Shown here: positions 35,118 through 48,423 of the stretch, in pieces
How positions within the stretch are numbered: the first letter of the stretch is position 1
How the letters are laid out: the number at the start of each line of letters is the position of its first letter
Origin: Ulota crispa
Lineage: Eukaryota > Streptophyta > Bryopsida > Orthotrichales > Orthotrichaceae
Length of the DNA stretch: 64,000 nt
Direction of reading: 5' to 3'
Assembly (NCBI GenBank): GCA_963920765.1
Contig: OY987244.1
Coordinates: forward strand, 16,410,358 to 16,474,357
Notes under the pieces: model-generated
What the model was told of the DNA's origin: nothing
What the model saw: the letters and a program-made list of their open reading frames with translations, nothing else
The model's database searches: none
Program-made: the position numbers and the translations under genes

Positions 35118-36133
35118 TTACTTACTTACCAGTGATCTTCCAGACCAGCCCCACACGTTGCTCCAACAAGACCATGCCACCGTGGCATAATAATGCTTAT
35201 GACCTTCCTTAATTTTGCCTTGATCTTCAATTTAAATAGGGTCATAACTTCAACAAACCCATTTTAGATCACCCCACAATGAAGATTGAAGACGGTTGGC
35301 AAACTTTGAAAGTAAGCTTCGGTAAGCTTAAATGTTTGCCAAGTGCTCCCAAGTCCTACCAAGTCATCACATTAATAAAATCTAACTAACTTGGCTAATT
35401 AATAACAAGTGAAATCCATGGGTAGAAGCGGCCTAGTGTAGTAATGCCCCCCCGTAACAGAGTTCCATTAATGCAAGCAAACCCCATTTTGAATTGGTTT
35501 TGAAATCTTAGTTATAGCAACTGAAGGTGGAGTTGAAACCCATTGCCTAGTTTAAACTATCAGGTAAACTGTTAATTTCTCATTAAGTATGCCCTGCGCC
35601 TCCTCATAAGTTCTTATTTTCTCCTTTTTTTCCCTCCTTCAAAAACTTCTGTTAAATGACAGTTTTTCGGTCTGAACAACTATTTGCTGAATAGGCACTG
35701 GGTACCAAACTTTGTTCATAGCTACAAAAAAATATGTGTACATGTATAAGTTTATGTTGACGTGTTTGACTAATTTTGAATCATTCATGTAATTTAGAGT
35801 ATATTTTTTGAGGTGTTAATGTCAATTTGAACTATGCAAAAAATTAAGAGATTTCTTCATGAATTGGCAAAACATGGGAAATTTTTGAAAGATATAGGCA
35901 AAATACTGAGAAATGTTTGAAGATATAGGCAAAGCATTAGGAGATCTTCATATGTTTTGCATGTATTTCTAAATTTTCTAAGGTTTTATTATGATTTTTG
36001 AGCTTTGATTAGTTTAGAGATAATTGTATTTAATGTTAAGTTTAAAGTTTGAGCACATTTTGCGAAGGTGATTAGCAACTTTAGCCAAGTATGTAGTAGA
36101 TTTTTATTGGGTTGCAAAGTAGTGAGTGGGTTA
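35118..36133. other. spacer with a short tandem duplication
   Basis: No gene. A GAAAGATATAGGCAAA-type unit of about 36 bp occurs twice between 35870 and 35945. Confidence 0.45.
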
Positions 36134-36506
36134 TTGATCAAAATTAGTTGCATACCATCTCCAATTGGAGAGTTCATGGAGGTTTTTAGGTTTTGTGATC
36201 CTAGGACAAAAGCAACTTGCAATATTCATTAAGGTTTATAAGAGATAATCATTGAGCTCATGTCCAATGAAATCATGTCATTTTGTGGGACACTTTGGGT
36301 GACCAATTACATAAAATATCAAATTTGCGATCATTGGTCACCCAAAGCACACCAAAAATTGGTGCAATTTGGTTGAACATGAGTTCAAGGGTTATGTCCC
36401 ATAATCCCCATGAATTTTGCAAGTTGCATATGTTCTTGGGATCAAAGACCCTAACACAAGTTCATTGGTGAGGATGAAATTGGAATGCTACCACCAATTT
36501 TGTCAA
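36134..36506. repeat. foldback inverted repeat, about 373 bp
   Basis: Imperfect arms meet at a short loop: CACTTTGGGTGACCAAT (about 36290) and ATTGGTCACCCAAAG (about 36341). Outer arms also match (CAACTTGCAATATTCAT against ATGAATTTTGCAAGTTGC). Likely a worn foldback transposon; ends and duplication not fixed. Confidence 0.65.
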
Positions 36507-37890
36507 ACAATCAACTTGCGGCTATGTGGCTCAACCCAATGTCTTGTACATTGTTAGCTTATTGTATAAACCGACATTCTAAATGGAGAGAAAAGAAATC
36601 ATGTTTTGTGATATAGTGTTTTCATTGAAGAAAATCAATAAACAAATTTTTGTGTAGTGTTTTGCTCAACTTGGCCACACTTGTAAACCCTTTTTATGAA
36701 GAATTCAAATGATCACTTGTACCCTTCAATTCTTCAAAGCGGTGTTTGGGGAGATTTTGAGCTTCCTCAATCAAAATTCAACATTTCTTGTTTTCAAATG
36801 ATTTTTTAATGTGTTGGATATTGCCAACATACTTATATTATAATTAACCGTTTTCCCAAAATTTATCCGGCTTGCATCCAGTTGATTTAAATCTCAACTT
36901 GGTTTTTTTAACACTGTAGTTGACTAATATTGTTTTTATGATTTCCTTGCTCATTGCCTCAAAGTGTTATAAACACAAATTTACGTCATGATCTTCACTG
37001 GTTTATTAGTAATCATTCAAAATTGAAGATGGCTTCGACAACCTCAGAGCCGTTTGCAATGGAAAATATGTTGGAAATAATCGAAGAACTACAGGTAGTT
37101 TATGCATGATTGGGAAACGTAAGGATGAGGCTAAGTCCCTACAAATCAATTACAAATGAAAATGTATTGTTCAATTCTTAAATTTCTCTATTATTAGAAC
37201 ACATTTAGAAATGTTAGTGCACAATCAATCCTCATACGGTTATCAAAAGAAATGTGCTTGATTGTAGGTGATCAAACCAAAGTGATAAAGAATTGATACA
37301 CAACTTATTGTACGTAGTATGAAATCTAGAATACAAAGTTGTTAAAGAATATGACAATAAACACAAAAAAAACATTATATTGCACAAACTTTTAGAATAG
37401 TAAAAAGAGCTTCAATTAACTCCTTCCCTTTTAAGAAGAAAACATAAACTTAAATATGTGACTTCTTTTATTTGGAAAAACATTTTGTGAGGTAATCTCA
37501 AAAAAACTCATATACTCAACCATCTTCAATCTATCTTTCTTTAAATTTGAAAGAGACACAATAGTGGTTAGCACACTACACTCGTCAATTTAACTAGTGC
37601 AAGACTTTGAATAATATGAGATCCATTTACATACTCATTCAGGTAAATATTTCATAATTAGTATGAAAAGGCAACAAATGTAACATACCTCTTAATCTTA
37701 TTCTCCAAGTAAGGTTTTGGCTACAACTTTTCACCACCCTTACAATAACAACTTGATGACAAAACCTCCATAATGCAACATTCTTCACACCCTATTTACT
37801 TAAGCTATGTGCTTGCAAAATCTCTTTGAATTTTGACCTTCAGATTCATAGTATTTGAGACAATATTTAAATACTATGGATCACAATATA
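36507..37890. other. AT-rich spacer, nothing recognised
   Basis: No supported gene or element. Confidence 0.5.
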
Positions 37891-38285
37891 GGGAATTGCT
37901 AAAGCCACACCCAAAATTGCTAACTCCACACCCCCAAGATGTGTTTTGAGCATGAAATGTGAGAAATTAATGCTATTTTTTTTATATTTGGATAAAAAAA
38001 TTTGTTGCATCTCTATCATTCTAAGGCTATATTCAAAAAAATTGAAGGTATTTGAATTTGAAACTAAGATTATAGGACTTTGAACTACTTAAAACAAAAA
38101 TACATTAGAAAAATAGCAATGGTACAATAAAAGTTCAATAAAGATTTGTATTAGTTCTTTTTTCTTTCAAGGAGGTGGTAATGCTGTGATTGAATGAATG
38201 GTGGACACTTGAATAAAAAAATTCTCAAATTACATGCTCACGGGGTGAGGCATTAGCAATTTTGGGTGTGACTTTAGCAATTCCC
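37891..38285. mobile_element. hAT-like MITE, second copy
   Basis: Same family as 27747-28144. Ends GGGAATTGCTAAAGCCACAC and, read inward from the right, GGGAATTGCTAAAGTCACAC, with a shared AAAATTGCTAA block next. About 395 bp. The flanks (ACAATATA and CACATTAT) match only with a one-base offset. Confidence 0.72.
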
Positions 38286-38420
38286 CACATTATCTTGAAT
38301 AAACTTAAACATGTGTGAACTACTAGTTCATTAATGTGTCTCACAAATTTACATATTTCTTAAATTGTAGTGCAATTTAACATTATTAGTGCGGGGTGTA
38401 GTAATTGAATAACTTCTTTA

Positions 38421-39300
38421 GCTAAGATGGAAGGCACCCATATGCGACAACTTAAGCAATTTTGCAAAAAAACTATAAAGACCTCAAAATAAAATGTTCC
38501 CATGAAGGAAGATAAGAAATATTGGGATTGCAAATTTTTCATAATTTTATTTGCAAAACTAAAATTAGTATGAATTTTGGAAGTCAAAAAGTATTTTGGA
38601 CCCATTGCCAATGTCTAAATGTATGCAGTTCCAATAATAGCCAAACTACTTTAAGCTTATTACTTTCTACCTCAATTTGGGACATGTGGGATGACTTCAG
38701 TGGCCCCAACCTTGGAAAGGATAGCAAAACGCATTCCAAAGCACCTATCCTTGATCACGGTGGAAATAGCACACCGTACTTGTTGGGTATGAAGCTTTTG
38801 TGGAAATGGATGCTTTTGCCTTACACTCCAAATTTTGTAAGAAAATTCTTGGCTGTGTCAAAATTGTCTTTCTAGCTATATCAAGATTGACTTCCTGTGG
38901 AAGCACCCATTGCCACCACCGCCCCATTTCCAATTAGTAGGGTGTGCTATCTCCACCATGAGCAAGGATAGGTGCTTTGGAATGCGTTATGCTGTCCTTT
39001 TCAAAATTGGGGCTACTTAAGTCATGCTACATGTCCCAAAGTGAGGTAGGAAGTAATGAGTTGAAAGTAGTTTGGCTAGTATTGGAATTGCATACATCTA
39101 GACATTGGCAATGGGTGCAGAACACTTTTTGACTCCTAGACTTCACAACAATTTCAATTTTGCAAATAAAATTATGAAAGATTTGCAATCCCAATATTTT
39201 TGATTTTCCTACATGAGAATAATATTTTTTGCCTCAAACTCTTTGTAGTTTACTACAAAATTGCTTAAGCTATTGTATATGGGTGGCTTCCACCTTATCA
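38421..39300. repeat. long inverted repeat, arms about 360 bp, loop about 160 bp
   Basis: The left arm (38421-38776) and right arm (38939-39300) are reverse complements with scattered differences. Matching pairs include GCACCTATCCTTGATCACGG / CATGAGCAAGGATAGGTGC and ATATTGGGATTGCAAAT / ATTTGCAATCCCAATAT. A block in the loop (CAAAATTGTCTTTCTAGCTA, about 38858) recurs as a direct repeat just outside the right arm (about 39299). No gene in it. Confidence 0.8.
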
Positions 39301-39869
39301 AAATTGTCTTCCAGGCCATATCGGGCTTGTCTAGACAAATGCCATGCAAGCTTAACTTAAGCCCGTAAAGGATATTGATGTTTTGTATATGGACTCTCAA
39401 GTTGTATATGGATGGGATGTTTGGATAGTATATGAACCCCATTGGAGTTGTAAGTTTCAAACCAAGTCATAGACGTACTACTTGTCAACTAGGATTCTTT
39501 GGGAAATTTTTGACATTTATCATAAAGTCATTTTTTTAAGTACTAAATGGTTCTCATACAAATACAAACAACAATTTTGGTAGGCAACATCCTTTACCCA
39601 TCTTCTTCATGCAACACCTTTCTGAAGAAGCTCTGCTTTGAATTGGTTGGCACCTTGGCATTTCAACTTACAGCAGCGTAAACTTACTTTGATTACGGCA
39701 TAATTCAGAGTTGCTGCAGAGGCAGCAGCTTTGAAGAGGAGGTAAGCTAAAAGTTAAAGAGCGCCAGAGGAGTACACTTTGAATGGAGAAATGAAGACTA
39801 GTATGGCAGAGGTCGAGTTCAGTTCCATTTTTCAAAGTCCATCATTAAATGATACCTGCAGTTTGCCAT
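39301..39869. other. spacer before the SOSEKI gene
   Basis: AT-rich at first, rising in G+C from about 39600. No element ends seen. Confidence 0.4.
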
Positions 39870-41120
39870 GATGGCGCATCTTTACTCACTTCCGGCGCTC
39901 CTGCTCGTGCCCCTGCGCCTTCTATTCCCATTTGTCACCGCCGTCCTCCACTCCTCCCTGCTCACTTCGTTGAGCTTACTTGTTTGGCGCTTTGCGGCTG
40001 GCTCTTGTTGCTAACTTAAGCCAGTTCTTCTCCTCTTTTCTTGTGTGCTTCACTGCTCCCGCTTCAACTAAGATCTTTCATTTTGAATTAGCATAGCTTA
40101 CTAGTTCTTGTCAGACTCTAAGCATATAGAGTAGTTGCATCACAAGAAGGATATAGAGTAACTTAGTTGCATTACTAGAACCGACGGGCCGTCGTTGTGC
40201 TTGCTTGATTTGAGATTTCGTGGAAATCGGTGGCATTGTCTGGTCGTTAGAGCGTATGGAAGGTGCAACAGAGGCGGGAAAATTGCGTAAGCTGACAATG
40301 GCGGGGGCGTCGAAACTGAGATTGCTGTGAGGATCGGTTGTGGTCAGGCTAGGAGGAGCCGCCGTTGTACTTGTTGGATGCGGCCTGCTGTGAGAGCTGT
40401 CGACCTTTTTACCGTAGCTCTGCCTGACGGAATCTTAGACTCTCACGCTTCCAGTTGTTGATACTGCGGTCCAGCGGCAGCACTGCACTGCATGCCAGCT
40501 TGTTGCCGGTGACCTGCAGGCAGTTTCTGCGTTTCAACTGTGGGATTTGCAATATCAGAACGTCTAGTGGCCTTTGCATGTACATGTACATGTTGTAAGC
40601 ATTGGCCTGGCTGCTGCGTCTGCCTTCGTGAGGAGGGTGAACAGTTTCCAGGGTTAAGTTAGGTGGCTGCTAATGAGCTGACCGTTTGCGAGTTCCGAGA
40701 TGCTCATTGAAGTCACAACATGTGTAGACGCTCTGGCTTATTCTAACCTGGTCGCACGAGTGGGAGCTGTAAACGGAGCTGCTGCTGCTTACGTCTCTCT
40801 ACAAGGAAACACTAGTCCGAATTCTCATAGAAATTTTGCGAGAGCTTATCTCAGAATTCTCCCACTGGACATACGTAGTGACCTAATCTCAAGTACACGA
40901 CAATTTGCTTGTTTCTGGTGTTTCTATCAGTTTCGAAATCTGGACACAATCCCTGCGAGCGCCCTAGCGAGTAAACTGTAACAAATTATTTCTTTAAGTC
41001 CAATCGATTGATTTCGGACCGCTTTTTGATGATGTTCTGAATTGAACGGATCATTGCAAACCTCTATGCATCAGAAGAAAGCTAGTTCCCGAACCAGTTG
41101 CCCTCCATAGATATTGCACC
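39870..41120 (+). promoter_or_regulatory. promoter and 5' UTR region of the SOSEKI gene
   Basis: G+C and CpG are raised across the 1.25 kb before the start codon and no transposon end is present. CT-rich pyrimidine stretches lie at about 39895-40060. A 93-codon frame at 40700-40981 is not followed by a matching exon and is read as leader. Start site not assignable. Confidence 0.5.
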
Positions 41121-44100
41121 ATGGAATCGCCGGCAGAGTTCTACCACAAAATTGAAGTAATGTACCTGCTTAGCCAGGGGACCGAGCAATCTGATCATCC
41201 GCACATGATCCAAGTGCAATATCCCTCGCACCAACAATCCCCTACGCTGAGAGGTATGCCTTGCCTGTCGTATCGCTTCTAACTTCGATCTTTCGCTAGT
41301 GGCCTTTCTGATTTTAGCTGCATCTACTGTCTTGACACTTCTCGTTTACATTGCATTCGCTAGACTAGACTTCGCCTCTAAGGTCAAATGCATTTGATAT
41401 TTTAAGGTTGAAGAATTGCATTTCATTATCCTGGACTGTGGCTTCATAAGATACTGGGTGTACTGTTGGAAAACTGTTTTCTTTTCTAATCGATTGTGTA
41501 CCTGGACAGATGTAAAATCCAGATTAACCGCGCTCAGGGGAAGAGGCATGCCGGATTCGTATGCTTGGTCTTACAAAAGGTGAATTCTCTCACAATTTTT
41601 TTAGCAGAGTAACTGTCGGTCTTCCATTCTGATTAAATTTCAGAAACAATGCGACCGGAGTGGCTTTTTGTCGAAGTTCGCACACGCTCCACAGTCACCA
41701 ACGCAGTTGACCGAAATATCTTACTGCATTGAAATTGCTCTTTGCTTCTTTGATTCTGGTGGCTGAGGCTTGTTTTCGATGTAAGTGGCTTTCAAAAAAT
41801 GTGTACTTCCAGATGATAATCGCAACATTCTTTAATCTTCGGGCTAAACCAGATGCCATTGATTAATATTGATATAGGAGCTACAAGGGAGCCTTTATCT
41901 GGTGTGACGTGTTCGACGATGACGTTATTCTTCCGCTCGGTGGAAGCGATGAATACGTTTTGAAGGCTCTGGAGGTTTTTGACGCCTCTCATGGTACGAA
42001 ACAAAAACCCAGAAACATTCGCAATAACATCTGAGTTTTTGCAGTGAAGTTTTGAGCAAAACACCATAGGCATGCGGTCTCATTACAGAAGATCTCATAG
42101 AGAATGAGTGAGTCAATTGATTCTCCAAACTGGTACGATTTTGTTGTTTTCTCAGATTGTTAAATTTGAAAAGTTATAACAACATCGTTTCATGTCACAC
42201 AGATGCTTCAGGGCGAGAATTAGACCTTCCGTGCAAAGAGGCGGTTCAGTCGACGACGACGACGACAAACCAACCATTACTACGTGTCTCTGGACCTACC
42301 GTTACAACATCTAAAGAGGTTATAACACAACCTGATAGAGTGCATGGTATTGGCAATGTCGGAAATACAGCTTCCCACAGCTGCTCTGAACCTAAAGTGA
42401 AGTCCATTGGCGGCTCTGTAAACACAATCTTCCCGACGAAGGCGTTGGTCAACGAGCACACCGATGCTTGCAGTACCGGTACGTCTGTCTCTGAAGATAG
42501 CACTGAGAATAAGAGATGCTTTGAAAGATTCAGAGGAGGTGATTCATCAACGAGCATGAGCGGCACAAACAGCAGTACAGGGACCCAGACCGAGCCCTGC
42601 GCTCTTTCTGACGATAATTCTGTAGTATCGTCCATCGAAGGGAAAGTGAAAGCGTTTCCGTCAGTCCCGTTTATGCAATCAATCGACAACGATGAAACCT
42701 CCACACGGGCATTTCCAACATCAGACCCTTTCAGAAAGGGCTCGGTAAAGAGCAGAACATGGGTAGTGAAGGAAGAAGATGTATCTGCTCCAGTTAATGT
42801 GGGAACCTCCAGAAGATGTAGTGATGATTTCTGTGAAAGGGGTTCGATGCTGGGTACCTCAAGAGATATCCCACCCAGTCCTTTGACGCAGCCTTGTTTC
42901 CCAGGGCATCCGTGGATGTTCATGCTCAAGAAAGCTGCCCGGTTTCATCGTTCGCAGCTGTGCAGAAGAGTAGAAGTTGTTGAAACATTCCGAAGTCTGC
43001 CTCTTGAAGAAACTACTTTTTCTCGATGCACGTCGAAAGGCAGACATGTAAAAGGGCCAAAAAAAATATCACAAAAGCCTCACTTCAGCAAAGTTGTAAC
43101 TCTTCAGGCGAAGCCTCAGAGGAGCAAAGTCAGGTCTGATGGACCAGAAAAGGAGTCTAGAAGTCTGTCTGAATTTTTGGAGACTGCCAAGAGCAGATCT
43201 TTCTCGGAGATAATTCTTAACGAGGGTGCTGGAGACATCGGTTCTGCTCGACATATTCGATCGGATAGCAGTGGAGCTGCTGGCACTACTCGGTGTAGAG
43301 AAGCAACGGCTGGTTCCAAAGGTGGTGTAATACCGGACCGTGTCGTAGGGGAAGATGAGAAATTCCTGTCTGATTTGAAAAGCCTGGTGAATCCAGAATT
43401 GAAGAGCTTCAAGATGGTTACCAAATCTGCGGTGAGGCAGGCCTCTAATTCTGGCGTTGAACCATCGTCCTCTCTATTCAACCCAGTGGTTGCACGAGGC
43501 CTTCAGCAACCAATAGTTTCCAGGTCCCGAGAGATCACCAAAGAAGAAAATCCCAAGCAGCACAGATCTCTCGTCGCAGGCTTCGCAGATCTTCTGACAA
43601 GGGACGGGAGCTCCAACGTTGGGTATTGTGCATCTTGCCTTCTGCCGTGTTCTCTTCATTTGACTTTGTGGTTCTTTTAGAGAAGTTTTGATTCACTTTA
43701 TTTGACCTCTTGATGCTGGTAGGAATGGGTCATTTATAGTATCTTTTTGGCATGTTTTGTGAATTGGTTCATTCATAACGATTATTGAAAATGGTTGATC
43801 TCTTTCGTTGTTATCAGAGAGAATGCTGCTTCTAAACCCCAAAACCTCAAAACGGTAAAAGTTCGGAGGCCGGACAGCACCTACTTCAGTCGCCCTTTGC
43901 TAGGTACAGAAAAGAAATTGTCAGATACAAGAGTATATCCCACGAGAGAAAGTTTTGTCTTTGGCTCTACTGCGTTGCACGTCGATAGCAAGCAAGAAGT
44001 GAAGACGGTGAACCCAAAACATGAGGTTCATGGGGCTCCTCCGACAAAAACAGGCTGCACTGAAAGTGGATCAATATTACCCAAGAATTCGCCACCAAAT

Positions 44101-44746
44101 CTCAGGGGGTTTAAGGCCACTAAAGACGAAAGGTACACAACCTCCCTTATTTGAAATATTCTGACATTTGATCCTACAGAACTAAAACGATCATGAGAGG
44201 TTTCAAAGTTCTGCACATTCAGTCGTAATTCCAGTTCTCAATTTCTCATTAGAAAGTCTTGACATACGTTCACCCCAATTTTGATACCTCATAAGTTAAT
44301 TATCTTCTCACAAACCCTTCTATGGCTGGCTGTGAAAACTCGATCTCAGAACTAACAATAACCATGTGCATTATTGTAGACCGCTCACATCAGGCCTAAT
44401 GGAGCTGCATTGGGAGAGTTTGCAACAAGAGGCACTTGTCCCCAGTCATCCTCCTGAGGATTTGGTTCTACATGAATGCGTGTAAGAAGCTCAAACTCTA
44501 AACAATCTGACGAGTGCAATGATCGTCGACGAATACCTCTGAATTCCGTATCAATATCTAAGAAATTTTTCATGATTGTCTAATTTTTCCTAGATCGTTA
44601 GGGGGGCTCTTAACTGTGGCAACTGTCGATGCAGTCGATGCGGGAGGACATTCAAACCAGACTCGTTGAAGGTGCACTTGCGTGGCTGTCACGTAAAAAA
44701 CAAATCCAAGCAGTTGGCTCTGTCGAGAAGGAGAGTATCCCTCTGA
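41121..44746 (+). CDS. SOK: SOSEKI-family (DUF966) polarity protein with C-terminal C2HC finger
   Basis: Seven exons with GT-AG introns join in frame: 41121-41253, 41510-41579, 41878-41993, 42203-43622, 43818-44132, 44380-44479, 44594-44746 (768 aa). Residues about 10-103 match the DIX-like SOSEKI domain: KIEVMYLLSQ, HPHMIQV, LRDVKSRLTALRGRGM, YAWSYKRSYKGAFIWCDV and DEYVLKALEVF. In Arabidopsis and Marchantia this domain polymerises and places SOSEKI proteins at cell edges or poles. A long Ser/Thr-rich, probably disordered region follows (exon 4), with FSEIILNEG at about 350. The last exon encodes a C2HC finger, CSRCGRTF...HLRGC (Cys731, Cys734, His746, Cys750), then a basic tail. For exon 6, the donor GTGTAAG after TGC was chosen because it alone keeps the finger in frame. 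The start ATG lies nine codons before the domain. Confidence 0.93.
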
Positions 44747-46648
44747 AGAACACCGCAAGGTTCTGAAGTCAGCATAACTATTATTTAGACCTGGTGCAGT
44801 TTTCTGGAGAAATAGCGCGAATGAAAACAGGAGACCAACTTGCGCCATCAAACGTTTGGGTTTGCCAACCCGTGAGTACGACTGAACGAGTAAATTCACG
44901 GGTGTAGTTATGCATGACCTTTTTTAAATAGATCTATGCACGGCCGACTGCTATATTACCGAATGTTTTCTCTCTGACTTGTCCTTGATTTAATTTTGAG
45001 TTCACAGAAAATATAACAAGCAGCTAACCAGTTCATCAAACTATCTGTTTGCTAAGACTTGAATTTTGTCAACTTTAGTGACAACTTTCCATTTGTTAAC
45101 CCGCAACTAATTCTGTCTGTTTCGTGACAACACTCTGGATGCGGTGAAGATGTTAGAATCCTGAACCAGAAGAAATATATTCACTGCAACAATTGTGCCT
45201 GAACCTCGACGGCAAGTTTGGCACTCATTGATCACTTCCGTTCGTTGAGTTCAGCTTTGGTCATGGTATCTGCATCATTGGGAGTTCAGTTCTAAGGTTC
45301 TAGAGTCCCACATTATCAATCTATTGTTGCGGCAAGACTTTGGGCAGCATTTTGAGAAGATTTTTCGTTTTTTCTTCCACAATATTGTTTATGTACATTC
45401 GATGGGGTTTATGTTTTTGAGAACATTCTATGTAAAAATTAAAAAGTTGCAACACTTGAACTGTTTATACAGAGAAATTAATACGTGTCTCAAATGTTTG
45501 CATTGCTTACAACATACCTGTGTAGCCGCTTATGAGAAAGGCTCCTACTCAAATTTTCTCATTGTAGCTTCAGATGCAGAATCTCTTCTCCTGCAGTCCA
45601 AACCCAGCAAAAATATTGCTCTTTTCAATATAATTTTTACTTACGTAAAAAATAGATCGTTGTGGATATCGAAGACTTTTTATTTGGTATAGCCATGGTA
45701 TCACTCACAGTATCAATCAGGTGTTACGTACGGTAGTTATCAGTGCATAGGCCTATGACATAATGTTTTATATTGAGGTCTCTGACTCTGCTTATTATAG
45801 TATCAATCTTTACTTTTGTGATTTTATTTTCGTGGTCTGCTATAAAAGAATTATATGCAGGTCTAATGTCTAAGATGACGGCTAGACAGGTAGGGAATAT
45901 CCAAATAATATGACCACAATCAAAAAGTGTTTTTATTTTGTACACCACGGATTCCTATAACAACATACCCATTCTACATGGAGAACGTATTGGTGGATAC
46001 TCTAGCACTTGTTTAATCATTGTTGTATCTAGAGTTTCAACCCTAAACTCAAAATTGCGAAAGTCCAAAATTGTGAAAAGTTCAAAGTAAAAAGCAAAAA
46101 TCCAATTTTGTTGTTTGGACATTAAAAGTTCTATATGCCATTTACTGAATGATGATGGGAACAATAAAGAGAATGCAAAAACAAGTAGATATTTGAATAG
46201 TTAGGAGAAAATGAAGAGGTAGCAGCCAAAAAAAGGTAGTGTTATTTGACAAAGACATTATTTGTGTACAAAAAGATTCTCCTTGTGATTGATCCATTAT
46301 CAAAAACATTTAGTGCATGTAGATGGGATTTTGACTCTTGAAGCTTGAATCCTTAATTTTTAAATAGAAATCATATTAAAATAAACTCTTAATGCAAGTG
46401 TATTATTTTTTTCCAAATCTTATCAAATTGATTTTGAAAACCAGGTTTTGTAATGAATTTAAATACTTTGTCAAATGAAAGTCTTAAGATTAGAGACAAT
46501 TTTTTTCTCCTCGTAACAATAATATTACAAAATTTCTTAAAGGAATAGTTTGGCTTGAGTCATTTATTTCAGAGAAGGTGGAATTTGAAAGGTGCTCTCT
46601 AATCTTCAGCCAATGTTACTAACTTTTTTTGGGAGAATGCGCATCCAT
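44747..46648 (+). other. 3' UTR of the SOSEKI gene, then spacer
   Basis: About 44747-45320 keeps genic composition and is probably 3' UTR. From 45.3 kb it is AT-rich without a supported gene or element. Confidence 0.4.
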
Positions 46649-47564
46649 TCAACCCCTAAATGTTTTTGACTATGTTTCACCTAAAAACATTTGGAATGAA
46701 TTGTTTTCATAGCAAAGGCAAAACAAAAATGGCAAATAAAATTTTGGTGCTATTTACCATAAAATTTAACACTGGACTATTTTTTAATGCTATAGTAAAA
46801 TGGCAAGAAATTTTTGGCACACTGATTGTGATATCTTAGGATTTAAAGTGAGATGTAGTGTTCTTTGGGGGCATTCAAAACTAGTGTAGTTCTAATTTGG
46901 GGAAGCTTTTGCATAAGATAATTTCACCCTTTTCCTTAAATTCTTTTAGATTAACTACTATATTAGAGATTTCCATGTGCCAAAAACATTTTGAACATTT
47001 TGAAATGAGGAAAATATACTAAAAGATTAGAATAGGAAACTAGCTTCAAGAAAATTCTTATACAAAGCTGTTTTTCCAACAATTTTTGGCTTTCACATAC
47101 AAGAATGTTTTCAAAATGTGAACAATGTAGTTTTAGATTTTAGCTAGATTTAGAGGAATGGAAAAAATAAAAAATGAAATTGGTCAAAAATTGTGACTTT
47201 GACAAGCTTGATTAACATAGGGACACATTTGCCTAAGGTGAAGTAAAGGGCAATATCCAAAAACAATTGCCTTAATGGAATGAGGTTGGGTCAAGGTGTG
47301 ACAAGGAAATAGCTTTGCCCCTCAACCTTTGGGCAAGATCTCTTGAAATTCCAATAGTACTTTAAGTAGTTGTGCCTATTAAATATTCTGTCATAACTTT
47401 TTTTTACAAACTCAAATGGTTTGAATATCTTTGCCTTGGGAAAATACTCCTCAAACACATATCTTCTAATTTTTTTGTGAAAATTTAGTTGTTTTTCTAT
47501 AAGTACTAGTCTGCTCAAAATTGCTATGTTGCTAATAAAAAATGTTTGGTCTATTAGAGGAAAA
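46649..47564 (-). mobile_element. piggyBac-like MITE, family B, second copy
   Basis: The end TCAACCCCTAAATG at 46649 (TTAA worn to TCAA) and the end TTTGGTCTATTAGAGG plus AAAA closing at 47564. Reverse-oriented homologue of 26956-28277 without the hAT-like insertion. 916 bp. Confidence 0.72.
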
Positions 47565-48423
47565 ATGAGCTCAAGAGAAGGCCCCTACACCTTGACAAAC
47601 CACTCTATTTATTGAGGTAAGAGAAGCATAGGTAAGGTACCTACACAAGAGTCTTTACCTTGTGTGAAGTACTCAAATGTACCATGGTACATAACAAAAG
47701 GATTGATGATGAAAAACAATATTATAACATGACAATGACAAATGCAAGGACCTTTAGTGGGACACAAGAATAAACTAGGACTAGAATTCTCAATCAAACA
47801 AAGACACTCATCAAACAAAGAGCATATGATATTGTCAAAAAAAAATTACTCTCATGAAGTACTTGTAAGCGGATATAGGATATTAGTCTCTTTTTATTTG
47901 AAAAAAGACATTACATTTAAATGCTTTTGACCCCTCCAATCACTTCCCATATGGACCTTCTCTTGAGCTCATTTTCCTCTAATGACTTTACGGATTAACA
48001 ATTTCATCTCATGTTTACCTTCATGTGTTTGAATATGAGAATAGAATTTAGAGTTGGGTGGTAATGAGTATAATTACCTTGCTTTAGTATTTGGCACTAT
48101 CAATGCTTTGACGGTCTCAAGGAATGTTGAAATTGAAGTTGTCTATTTCACATGAGGTAATGTTTAGAGGGGATTTGAAACCCTACATAATGGATTTAAT
48201 GTAATGTTTAACTAAATTTGAGATACACATGCAATTTTGGACCGTATCTGCAAAACATCAAAAATCCTCCAATGTTGAGGAAAGTGAATCTTTCAGGGTC
48301 TTACATATATTTCCAAATTCTTCTCGCCGGATTATTATTTTTGGACCTATAATATTTCAAAATATACTATGCATGTCATTCTATTCAAAAGGATTATGTT
48401 TATAGGGTGATATTATGGAGATT
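47565..48423. other. AT-rich spacer
   Basis: Nothing supported. Confidence 0.45.

Noticed and set aside
42246-42929. 227-codon minus-strand frame
   Set aside because: Antisense to SOSEKI exon 4, which has family support and consistent splicing.
44480-44669. Alternative splice of SOSEKI exon 6 (two bases later) ending at 44669
   Set aside because: It is also in frame but loses the C2HC finger, which is well formed in the frame chosen.
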